The notes under the pieces are model-generated. The model worked only from the letters and a program-made list of their open reading frames with translations. It ran no database searches and was not told the origin of the DNA. From an uncultured Sphingobium sp. (GTDB lineage: Bacteria; Pseudomonadota; Alphaproteobacteria; Sphingomonadales; Sphingomonadaceae), in NCBI GenBank assembly GCA_913773715.1, contig CAJYHD010000118.1:1-8487 (forward strand): DNA of 8,487 nucleotides, read 5' to 3'. Positions 1-6,494 of this stretch are shown piece after piece; the first letter of the stretch is position 1; each line of letters starts with the position of its first letter. A program made the position numbers and the translations under genes.

Positions 1-432
1 GCCGTGGCCGTTCCAGTCGATCCGCAGAAAGGCCATGTCCCAGCTGCTATGGTCGCCAGCGCTGACGCGAAACAGAACAAAGGGCGCTTCGCCGACCGGC
101 GTATGGCTGCGCCAGAAGAATGACAGGGTCCCGCGTTGCGCATAAATGTTGCCAGGCGCTTCCCATGCGACATAACCGCCGTCCGACCAGCGCCCCGCCT
201 GACCGATGGCCCCATCCTGCACAATCGACACGCCGCTCCTGAAATTTGGCGGTACTTTTCCCTTAATGTTGCTGGCGTCGAAGTCGGCGTCGAGCGGCGC
301 ATGAAAGAGCAAGCCCTGCGGCTGTTCCGCCCGCGCCGGGTTTGCGATCATCCCGACGAAAACGCCGATCGAGAGGCTTATCGCCAGTGCAGATGTCTGC
401 CCTGCGAAAAGGCTGAGCTTAGGGAGCGGCAT
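1..432 (-). CDS. Secreted LamG/concanavalin-like domain protein, N-terminal part (runs off the window)
   Basis: This open frame runs leftward from an ATG at 432-430 and has no stop before the window edge, so only the first 144 residues are visible. An SD-like AGAGGA lies just upstream of the ATG. Residues 1-35 form a clear Sec signal peptide: Lys5, a hydrophobic core at about 14-30, and an ANPARA|EQ cleavage site after Ala35, so the mature protein is periplasmic, outer-membrane-associated or secreted. From about residue 40 the sequence (LLFHAPLDADF, then GTLSFFWR near 102-109 and WDMAFLRIDWNG near 131-142) has the beta-strand pattern of LamG/concanavalin-like carbohydrate-binding sandwiches. 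It is divergently transcribed from a dehydrogenase/glycosidase pair across a LacI-type palindrome, which suggests a role in binding or degrading a carbohydrate. The C-terminal part, which may hold a catalytic domain, is not visible, so the function is unassigned. Confidence 0.8.
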   Translation of the reverse strand, partial: MPLPKLSLFAGQTSALAISLSIGVFVGMIANPARAEQPQGLLFHAPLDADFDASNIKGKVPPNFRSGVSIVQDGAIGQAGRWSDGGYVAWEAPGNIYAQRGTLSFFWRSHTPVGEAPFVLFRVSAGDHSSWDMAFLRIDWNGHG

Positions 433-506
433 CCTGGTTCCTCTTGAAGCGATCATTTTTTCTGCACGCCGATCTGCGCAAATACGAAAATCAACATTTT
501 CCTGAT

Positions 507-522
507 ATGACACCGGTATCAT
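507..522. promoter_or_regulatory. LacI/GalR-family-like operator palindrome
   Basis: The sequence ATGACACCGGTATCAT is a 16-bp inverted repeat with 7 of 8 base pairs symmetric (only the C/A pair at 511/518 breaks it) and a central CpG at 514/515. Even-length palindromes of the form TGNNNNCGNNNNCA with a central CG are typical operators of LacI/GalR-family sugar regulators in Proteobacteria. Its position between a divergent exported carbohydrate-binding-type protein and a dehydrogenase/glycosidase pair fits this. The regulator gene is not in the window, so the assignment to LacI family is an inference from the site's shape and its neighbours. Confidence 0.55.
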
Positions 523-702
523 AAAGATCAACTGCTTTGCCGGTGATGTCGAAAATGAAGGCTTTCCTGAAGGTATAAATCAGCGGGGCATAGCAGCTCT
601 AATGTCGCTTCATACATACGGTGGAGCCGATCGCGAACACAGGTGTTAGGAACAAAGCTGACGGAGCATCGATCGCGCCACAGACGAAAGCATGAACCGC
701 AT

Positions 703-707
703 GGGAG
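703..707 (+). promoter_or_regulatory. Ribosome binding site that decides the SDR start
   Basis: GGGAG at 703-707 lies 5 bases before the ATG at 713. The in-frame upstream ATGs at 692 and 701 have no comparable SD sequence (only AAAG before 692). Starting at 713 also gives the usual SDR N-terminus, with the TGGxxGIG loop beginning at residue 10. Confidence 0.55.
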
Positions 708-712
708 ATATC

Positions 713-1480
713 ATGTTCGACGATCATGTTGCGATCATCACCGGCGGAGAATCCGGGATCGGCGCCGCGTGTGCAAAGGCTTTGGGCGATGCCGGGGCGC
801 GCGTCGTCATCACCTATTTCAAGGATGCAGACGCAGCAAATATGGTCTGCCGGTCGATCGGTGACGAAAGTCGCGCCTTTGCCGTCCAAGCCGATGTCGG
901 CAATGAGGAGGCTGTCGAGCGGCTGTTTGCGGCGACCGAAAGCACGTTCGGAACGGCGAGCCTTCTTGTCAATTCAGCGGGCCTGAACATGAGCGGCGTC
1001 AATCTGGTGGATATGGCGCTGACGCAATTCGACCATGTCATCCGATCCGATCTGTACGGACCGTTCCTGACCTGCCGCCGCCTCGTCCGGGCGCTCGAAG
1101 CGAAAGGCATGAAGGGACGGATCGTCAACATATCCTCGATCCACGAAAAAGCGCCGCGTGCCGGGGGCGCCGATTATGATGCGGCGAAGGGCGGCCTGTC
1201 GCAGCTGACGGCGACGCTGGCGCTGGAACTCGCACCCAAGGGCATAGCGGTGAACGGGGTCGCGCCAGGCATGATCCTGACCCCGATGAATCAGAGCGCG
1301 CTCGACGATCCGCAGGAGTTGAAGACCAAGGAGGCCGCCATCCCTTGGGGTCGCGCCGGTCGGCCGGACGAGGTGGCAGCACTCGTCAACTTCCTGCTGT
1401 CGGATGCCGCCGACTATATCACGGGTACGACAGTGACGATCGACGGCGCGTTGTCGCTGACCGTCGCACAGGGAGCGTAA
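713..1480 (+). CDS. SDR-family NAD(P)-dependent oxidoreductase (glucose-1-dehydrogenase-like)
   Basis: This is a classical short-chain dehydrogenase of 255 residues, the usual length, predicted cytoplasmic. Landmarks are the dinucleotide-binding loop TGGESGIG (10-17), the acidic residue after beta-4 (Asp61 in ADVG), NSAG (87-90, usually NNAG), the catalytic Ser in ISS (141-142), the YxxxK pair Tyr155/Lys159, and PGMILTPM (185-192) after the active site. At the helix-4 position, where the catalytic tetrad usually has Asn (N-L-x-G-x-F), this protein has Asp113 (SDLYGPF). The closest named types are glucose-1-dehydrogenase/3-oxoacyl-ACP-reductase-like SDRs. Its substrate cannot be read from sequence, but pairing with a glycosidase 3 bases downstream suggests a sugar or sugar-derived alcohol. 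An upstream in-frame start at 692 would add seven residues; 713 is preferred because of its GGGAG. Confidence 0.88.
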   Translation: MFDDHVAIITGGESGIGAACAKALGDAGARVVITYFKDADAANMVCRSIGDESRAFAVQADVGNEEAVERLFAATESTFGTASLLVNSAGLNMSGVNLVDMALTQFDHVIRSDLYGPFLTCRRLVRALEAKGMKGRIVNISSIHEKAPRAGGADYDAAKGGLSQLTATLALELAPKGIAVNGVAPGMILTPMNQSALDDPQELKTKEAAIPWGRAGRPDEVAALVNFLLSDAADYITGTTVTIDGALSLTVAQGA

Positions 1481-1483
1481 ACG

Positions 1484-2404
1484 ATGGGTGCAGCGCCAGA
1501 GGCCGATTTCCCCATCGTCGATTTCAATGTGCGACAGATCGACGCGATCAAAATGACGGGCCATGAAGCCGTTTCGCGCCGCGACCTGATGAGTCCCTAT
1601 GTGTGGAGAACCGACGCTGGCCAGTTCGCCATGCTGGTGCGGGCCGTGCCGCGTCCCGGTGAAACCGGCGACACCGGCACCATCTGGTATGCGACGAGCG
1701 AGGATGGGCTGCGCTTCACCGCGACCGATAAGCCTGTGTTGTCGCCGGGACCGGAGCCGGACGACATAGGCGGCTGCGAAGATCCTACGCCAGTATTCCT
1801 CGAAGATGGCAGCGTAGTGATCTACTATACCGGAGTGGATGCGACGCACAGTCATGGCGAGATGCTATACGCCGTGGGTCCGTCGATCGACCGGTTGGAA
1901 AAGAAGGGCGTCGCAATGCCCAACACGCCGACACAGGGCAATATCAAGGAAGCGACCGTCGATCGCACCAGGACGGGTGGTTGGCGGATGTTCTTCGAAT
2001 TCGCCCGGAACGAAGCGTCGCTCGTGGGTCTAGCCGTCGGCGACGACGTAGCGGGACCATGGACGGACGAGCGCGATCCCTTTTCGCCGCGCCCGGACAG
2101 CTGGGATAGCTGGCACCTGTCGACCGGGCCACTGCTCACCACTGACAAGAACATGCCGGTCATGTTCTATAATGGCGCAACGCACGATGCGCGTTGGCGC
2201 ATTGGTTGGGTCGCGTTCGATGCGGAATATACCAGGGTTGTCAGCCGCTGCATCGAACCGCTCATCACGCCGCCGCCAGCGTCCGAACGAACGGCGATCG
2301 ACATCGCGTTTGCAGCCTCGGTCGTGGTCGTGGAGGGGCAGATCTGGCTCTATTATTCGCTCGGTGACACGCACCTGTTTCGGGCGGTCATTCGGCAAAG
2401 CTGA
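1484..2404 (+). CDS. Five-bladed beta-propeller glycosidase, GH130/GH43-like
   Basis: A 306-residue protein with no signal peptide, so probably cytoplasmic. It begins 3 bases after the dehydrogenase stop, with GGGAG at 1471-1475 as its ribosome site, so the two genes form an operon. The repeated pattern of short strands ending in an aromatic residue and Asp/Gly (for example IWYATSEDGLRF, VVIYYTGVD, WRMFFEFA, MFYNGA, IWLYYS) is that of the GH43/GH32/GH130 beta-propeller fold. SPYVWR (37-42), GGCEDPTPVF (96-105) and GWVAFD (241-246) resemble GH130 landmarks. In GH130 mannoside phosphorylases and hydrolases the acidic motif is EDPR; here it is Glu99-Asp100-Pro101-Thr102. Likely role: hydrolysis or phosphorolysis of an imported oligosaccharide, perhaps a mannoside, with the partner SDR acting on the product. 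The fold assignment is firm; substrate and mechanism are open. Confidence 0.75.
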   Translation: MGAAPEADFPIVDFNVRQIDAIKMTGHEAVSRRDLMSPYVWRTDAGQFAMLVRAVPRPGETGDTGTIWYATSEDGLRFTATDKPVLSPGPEPDDIGGCEDPTPVFLEDGSVVIYYTGVDATHSHGEMLYAVGPSIDRLEKKGVAMPNTPTQGNIKEATVDRTRTGGWRMFFEFARNEASLVGLAVGDDVAGPWTDERDPFSPRPDSWDSWHLSTGPLLTTDKNMPVMFYNGATHDARWRIGWVAFDAEYTRVVSRCIEPLITPPPASERTAIDIAFAASVVVVEGQIWLYYSLGDTHLFRAVIRQS

Positions 2405-2471
2405 ACGACCTCTGCCGCAGCCAAAGCCATGATCAGAACTTTCTGCAAATCGTGTTTCAAAGAATCGGGTC
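2405..2471. other. Convergent intergenic spacer, no clear terminator
   Basis: This 67-base spacer lies between the stop of the GH130-like gene and the stop of the ProP-like gene, which are transcribed toward each other. The best hairpin I find is a 5-bp stem with one G-T wobble around CTCTGCC...CAAAG, without an adjacent T-run. There is no convincing Rho-independent terminator for either operon, so Rho-dependent termination or read-through is implied. Confidence 0.5.
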
Positions 2472-3800
2472 TCAGGGTTGCGCCTGTGCAAATGGATCGT
2501 CGTGAAGCGACAGGCCCGCCGTTTCGGGCATGAAGCGCAGCGCGATCAAACCGACAATGCAAGCCGCCATCATGTAGAAGGCGGGCATGAGTTCGTTGCC
2601 TGTCATGCCGATTAATGCGCTGCCGATCGCAGGCGCTGTGCCGCCAAAGAGGGACGTCGAGATATTATAGGCGATCGCGAAGCCCGCGAAGCGTGCGGCG
2701 GTGGGGAACAGCGCCGGGAAGGTCGCCGAGATCGTCGCCAGTTGCGGCACGTAAAGCAAACCCAGGAGCACAAAGCCGATAACGGCGCCGATCAGCCCCG
2801 TCGCCATCAGCATATAGAGCGGCACCGCGCCAACCAGCAGGCCTATCAGCGACAGCCTCCACATGGAGCGCCTACCCACGCGATCGGATAAATGACCAGC
2901 GATCGGCAGGAAGATCATCATGAAGATCATGCCGATAATCGGTACGACCAGCGCCTGATCCGGGGACAGGCCGATCCGGCGCTGCAAGTAGGTCGGCATG
3001 TAGCTGAGCAGCGTATAGTTGACGACGTTGAGCGCCACGACCAATCCACCAACGACCAGCATCGGCCGCATATGGTCGCGCAAAAGCCGGGCGAGCGGCG
3101 GCGACGCGCTGCCTTCGGCCGCCTGCTCGCGAAAGACCGGCGTGTCCTCCATCCTCGATCGCAGGTACATGCCGACGAGGCCCATGGGCGCGGCCACGAG
3201 GAAGGGGATACGCCAGCCCCAGGCGTGCATGACGCCATCACCCAGCAGCAGCGAAAAGCCGAGCATCAGCATCGCGCCGAAGGAGAAACCCGCTAGCGTG
3301 CCGAACTCCAGGAAGCTGCCGTAGAAACCGCGCCGATCGTCGGGCGCATATTCCGCCATGAAGGTCGCGGCCCCGCCATATTCGCCGCCGGTCGAAAAGC
3401 CCTGCACCATGCGCAGCAGGATAAGCAGAGCAGGCGCGGCCCAGCCGATCTGCGCATAGGATGGGATGAGGCCCACGGCCAGCGTCGCACCAGACATCAG
3501 CAGGATGGTCAGTGCCAGCACCGACTTACGCCCCAAGCGATCGCCAAGCGGCCCCCAAAACAGGCCACCCAAGGGACGGATCAGGAAGGAAATGGCAAAG
3601 GTTGCCAGCGCGAACAGCACGGCATCGTCCACCTCGCCGGGAAAGAGCGCCGCCGAAATATAGGTCACGCCATAGGCATAAATGCCGTAGTCGAACCACT
3701 CCGTGGCATTACCCAGCGCAGATGCGGCGATCGCCCGGCGCAGCGTGGCTTTATCAACCTGCGGTTGGGAGGCGACGTCGGACGCGGTGGAAGCGGTCAT
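2472..3800 (-). CDS. MHS-family MFS transporter, ProP-like (putative compatible-solute:H+ symporter)
   Basis: A 442-residue, 12-TM inner-membrane transporter of the metabolite:H+ symporter (MHS) group. Diagnostic stretches are GNATEWFDYGIYAYG (30-44) in TM1, the loop 2-3 motif GDRLGRKSVL (86-95), GEYGGAATFMAE (139-150), LNVVNYTLLSYMPTYL (257-272), the repeated motif SDRVGRR (305-311) and FPALFPTAAR (361-370). These match E. coli ProP, the osmosensory proline/betaine/ectoine importer, better than the citrate or dicarboxylate branches. ProP is about 500 residues and ends in a coiled coil involved in osmotic tuning; this protein ends soon after TM12 (PETAGLSLHDDPF) and lacks it. The start codon overlaps the preceding MFS gene by 4 bases (ATGA), so it is the last gene of the ectoine operon and probably translationally coupled. 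Proposed role: uptake or recovery of ectoine/hydroxyectoine. The MHS family is well supported; the substrate is inferred from context. Confidence 0.85.
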   Translation of the reverse strand: MTASTASDVASQPQVDKATLRRAIAASALGNATEWFDYGIYAYGVTYISAALFPGEVDDAVLFALATFAISFLIRPLGGLFWGPLGDRLGRKSVLALTILLMSGATLAVGLIPSYAQIGWAAPALLILLRMVQGFSTGGEYGGAATFMAEYAPDDRRGFYGSFLEFGTLAGFSFGAMLMLGFSLLLGDGVMHAWGWRIPFLVAAPMGLVGMYLRSRMEDTPVFREQAAEGSASPPLARLLRDHMRPMLVVGGLVVALNVVNYTLLSYMPTYLQRRIGLSPDQALVVPIIGMIFMMIFLPIAGHLSDRVGRRSMWRLSLIGLLVGAVPLYMLMATGLIGAVIGFVLLGLLYVPQLATISATFPALFPTAARFAGFAIAYNISTSLFGGTAPAIGSALIGMTGNELMPAFYMMAACIVGLIALRFMPETAGLSLHDDPFAQAQP

Positions 3801-5032
3801 TCATTCTGTCCATCTGGAGTATTGGGATCGAGTAGCGAGGCTGTGGGCGTGGTGCGCGGCATGATCTGGAAATCCTGCTGGTCGGGAACCGGTACGGGCA
3901 AAGTCACCGTCTGGCGCCAGACGCCGAATGCCAGCGTTGCGCCGGCGCAGAGCGCGATGAACAGGAACAGACCGCTAACCGGCACAAAGCTCATCAGCGA
4001 AGCAGCACCCATCGGACCAATCGCTGCGCCTACTGAATAGAGCAGAATCAAGCGGCTGCTCGCTGCGACCCTATCAGTCGCGAGCAGCCGGTCATTGCAG
4101 TGCGCAACGCACAGCGGGTAGAGCGCGAAACTCAGGCCCCCGAACAAGGCGCCGAGGATCAGCAGCAGCGGGCCGCCCAACACGAGCATCGCCAGCATTG
4201 CGCAGACAACCAGCGTTGCGGCGAAACAGCCGACGATCACCCGCCGCCGATCGAGCCGGTCGGACAAATGACCCAGCGGCCACTGCAACGCAACCCCGCC
4301 CAATATGACGATCATCATGAAGCTGGCAGTTGCTGAAAGGTCGAGACCCAGCCGACGCACATGGACTGCGGCCATTCCGTAGAATGCACCCAACATCAAT
4401 CCGGTCGAAACCGCCCCGACCGTGCCGAGCGGCGAAGCGGCATAAAGGGCGAGGATGGTAAATGCCCGCGCCTCGACCGGCGCTGGCGCGCTGCTGCGCG
4501 TCAGGCAGAGCGGAATGACGGCAAGGGAAATGAGGATGGAGGCAATCTGGAACGGCACTGTCGGCAACGCTCCGGCCGCGCCCAACAATAATTGGCCCAG
4601 CGCCTGCCCCAGATAGAGCGCAACCATGTAGGCGGCCAGCACGCTGCCGCGCGTTTCCGGCTCCGCCCGGTCGTTCAACCAGCTTTCGAGACAGACGAAC
4701 ACGCCCGCGACGCAGATGCCGTCGATCAGGCGCAGGCAGGCCCAGAAGGGCGGATACTGAACCAGAGCATAGGCCAGCGTGCTTGCCGACAATAGAGAGA
4801 CGAAGGCGGCATAGGCGCGAATATGGCCAACCTGTCGCACGACCGCCCCGGCCCGCAATGCGCCGACCACAAGCCCAGCGAAATATGCCGTGGCAACCGC
4901 GCCGATCGCTATCGTGTCGGCTCCCGCACGCTCCAGCCGCAGCCCGATCAGCGTGGACAGGAATCCGCTGCCCGCCATCAGCATGAAGATAGCGAGCAGC
5001 AGGCTGCGGACAGGGTGGATCGCGGCGAACAT
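3797..5032 (-). CDS. YcaD-like MFS transporter in the ectoine operon
   Basis: A 411-residue major facilitator with about 12 hydrophobic segments and a short cytoplasmic tail, resembling the E. coli YcaD group. Shared features include an N-terminal helix running into STLIGLRLERAG (26-37), the TM2/TM3 stretch AYFAGLVVGAL (49-59), CLESWLND (114-121), RGSVLAAYM (128-136), LGQALGQLLLG (141-151), GHLSDRLDRR (254-263) and a tail with MPRTTPTASLLDP. YcaD-type proteins have no established substrate that I can name. The start was placed at 5032 because translation from there gives the normal family N-terminus; the longer frame beginning at 5203 would lie inside ask_ect and adds low-complexity Ser/Arg residues. 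No good Shine-Dalgarno is visible, and the start is 19 bases after the ask_ect stop, so re-initiation by coupled ribosomes is plausible. Its stop overlaps the ProP-like start. Context suggests ectoine/hydroxyectoine transport, possibly efflux. Confidence 0.85.
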   Translation of the reverse strand: MFAAIHPVRSLLLAIFMLMAGSGFLSTLIGLRLERAGADTIAIGAVATAYFAGLVVGALRAGAVVRQVGHIRAYAAFVSLLSASTLAYALVQYPPFWACLRLIDGICVAGVFVCLESWLNDRAEPETRGSVLAAYMVALYLGQALGQLLLGAAGALPTVPFQIASILISLAVIPLCLTRSSAPAPVEARAFTILALYAASPLGTVGAVSTGLMLGAFYGMAAVHVRRLGLDLSATASFMMIVILGGVALQWPLGHLSDRLDRRRVIVGCFAATLVVCAMLAMLVLGGPLLLILGALFGGLSFALYPLCVAHCNDRLLATDRVAASSRLILLYSVGAAIGPMGAASLMSFVPVSGLFLFIALCAGATLAFGVWRQTVTLPVPVPDQQDFQIMPRTTPTASLLDPNTPDGQNE

Positions 5033-5051
5033 GGATCGTACCGGGCGCGGA

Positions 5052-6494
5052 TCAGGCCGCGCGCCGATCCTCCGCCAGTTCTGCCCTATCCTCCACAAGC
5101 GCGCGGTGCAGTGCGCCCACGGCGGTCTCGTAATGATCGACATCGACGATGAACTGGACGTCGATATTGCGGATCTGGTGCTGCATCGCGACGATCGGCA
5201 CATGGGCGTTGGTCAGCGCCTGCAAAGCGTCAGGCACCAGCCCCGGCCGCGCTATGTCACTGCCGATGACCGACACGATCGCCACCGCCTGAGCCGAAAT
5301 GGCGGCATCGGGATAACGCGCCTGCAAATCCGCAGTCACCCGTTTCACCTTCGCCGCATCGGCGGACAGATAATGGGTGATCGTGTTGGCATTCGACGCC
5401 TTGCTGACGATCCAGGCGCCATGGCGGGCCAGCACATCCAATATGGCAGCATCATAGCCCTTCACACCGACCATATCCTGTTCGAAGAACTGGAGCGCCT
5501 GTGCATGCCGCACGCCGGTGACGATTTCGACACGCGGCGTGTCGGAGACATAGTTGCCGCAGATCAGCGTCCCGCCATCTTCCCGGTCGAAAGTATTACG
5601 CACGCGTAGCGGAATGTCGGTCTGGCGAAGCCCCCTGCCCGCGCCCGGATGGATCGCTTCCATGCCCAGATTGGCGAGTTGATCCGCCACGTCATAATTG
5701 GTGCGACCGATCTTGCGCGCCTTGTCCGTCCCGACGAGACGCGGGTCGGCGCTCGACAGGTGGAACTCCTTGTGGATGATCGCCTCTCGCGCCTTCGTCA
5801 GCACGGCGATGCGCGAAAAAGTCATTTCCGAATAGCCGCGCGCGTATAGGCGCACCATGCCCTCGCTGCATCCGGCATAACCCGTGACGATCGGCAGGGT
5901 CTTCGCCAGATCAATCGCTGCGAACGCTTCGACGATCCGATCATCCAGTTCGCGCATGTCCCGCTGGTCCCATATGGTCAGGTCGACAAACTGCGCGTTG
6001 ACGCCCCGGTCGCGAAGCAAAAGCGCTGTCGAATGCGCGCTATGCGCTTCACCTAAACCCGCAAGCAGCTCTCGCACCGTCACCAGCTGTTCCTTGACGC
6101 AGAAGCGGCCATGCCTGCGCAGCCGCGCCAGGTCGTCCAGGCAGGCCGCGACCATATCGATCCGCATGTCGACAAAGGCGTCGGCCTCCGCCAGCCGTTC
6201 GGCACGGATGAACATTGTCGCATTATGTTTTCGCATGGCGCGGCGCACCGCCTCCATCGCCTGACGCCAGCCGTTTGCATCCTCGTCCGCCACGAAACGC
6301 GCATAGACGCCCGGCGCGCCGCTCTTCTTGTCGTCCAGCAGCAGGTCGGTCATGCCGGCATAAGCCGAAACGACGAAGATGCGATTATAGAGGTCCGCGC
6401 CCTTGCGGCCTGCGATCAGCACATTGTCGAACAACGTCGTCGTCGCAGCCATGGAAGTGCCGCCGATCTTCTCAACGCTATGCTGCTTACTCAT
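5052..6494 (-). CDS. ask_ect: Ectoine-specific aspartate kinase (Ask_Ect)
   Basis: A 480-residue aspartokinase that phosphorylates L-aspartate with ATP to 4-aspartyl phosphate, the first step toward L-aspartate-beta-semialdehyde and hence ectoine. Visible landmarks are the N-terminal VEKIGGTSM (7-15, KFGGTS in housekeeping aspartokinases), VVSAYAGMTD (41-50), RGYSEMTFSRIA (219-230, the RGGSD-type substrate loop) and KARKIGRTNYDVADQLANLGM (starting at 258). Paired C-terminal ACT-like segments follow, around 341-400 (VGVKGYDAAILDVL) and 405-465 (AIVSVIGSD). The KIGGTSM form and position directly after ectD are hallmarks of the Ask_Ect branch, described as a specialised kinase less subject to the feedback control of housekeeping aspartokinases. 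Its ATG overlaps the ectD stop by 4 bases, with GAGGT (6505-6501) as ribosome site inside ectD. Assignment is very secure. Confidence 0.96.
   Translation of the reverse strand: MSKQHSVEKIGGTSMAATTTLFDNVLIAGRKGADLYNRIFVVSAYAGMTDLLLDDKKSGAPGVYARFVADEDANGWRQAMEAVRRAMRKHNATMFIRAERLAEADAFVDMRIDMVAACLDDLARLRRHGRFCVKEQLVTVRELLAGLGEAHSAHSTALLLRDRGVNAQFVDLTIWDQRDMRELDDRIVEAFAAIDLAKTLPIVTGYAGCSEGMVRLYARGYSEMTFSRIAVLTKAREAIIHKEFHLSSADPRLVGTDKARKIGRTNYDVADQLANLGMEAIHPGAGRGLRQTDIPLRVRNTFDREDGGTLICGNYVSDTPRVEIVTGVRHAQALQFFEQDMVGVKGYDAAILDVLARHGAWIVSKASNANTITHYLSADAAKVKRVTADLQARYPDAAISAQAVAIVSVIGSDIARPGLVPDALQALTNAHVPIVAMQHQIRNIDVQFIVDVDHYETAVGALHRALVEDRAELAEDRRAA

Larger units (their letters stand above)
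433..712. promoter_or_regulatory. Divergent intergenic/promoter region
   Basis: These 280 bases separate the leftward LamG-type gene from the rightward SDR-GH130 pair and should hold both promoters. They are more AT-rich than the flanking genes, notably at 455-580. The best-defined element is the palindrome at 507-522. On the minus strand a TTGATC (531-526) lies 17 bases from ATATCA, so the palindrome would sit between these weak -35 and -10 candidates. On the plus strand TATAAAT (574-580) is a possible -10 element, but I see no good -35 at the right distance. A smaller inverted repeat, AACAC-AG-GTGTT, lies at 636-647. The promoter positions are guesses; the region's role follows from gene orientation. 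Confidence 0.5.

Noticed and set aside
136..447. Plus-strand open frame of 103 codons near the left edge
   Set aside because: It lies opposite the signal-peptide/LamG gene, whose minus-strand reading gives a convincing export signal and beta-sandwich sequence.
692..712. Upstream start for the SDR at 692
   Set aside because: It has only a weak AAAG before it, whereas the ATG at 713 has GGGAG at a suitable distance and gives the standard SDR N-terminus. It is not fully excluded.
974..1855. Minus-strand open frame of 293 codons across the SDR/GH130 junction
   Set aside because: It spans two real plus-strand genes and their junction, and its composition is that of an antisense shadow (Arg/His-rich).
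5033..5203. Longer N-terminus for the YcaD-like MFS starting at 5203
   Set aside because: The extra 57 residues lie almost wholly inside ask_ect and are Ser/Arg-rich low complexity; the MFS fold begins normally at the Met at 5032.
4890..5609. Plus-strand open frame of 239 codons opposite ask_ect and the YcaD-like gene
   Set aside because: It is antisense to well-identified genes, has no domain-like pattern and no good ribosome site.
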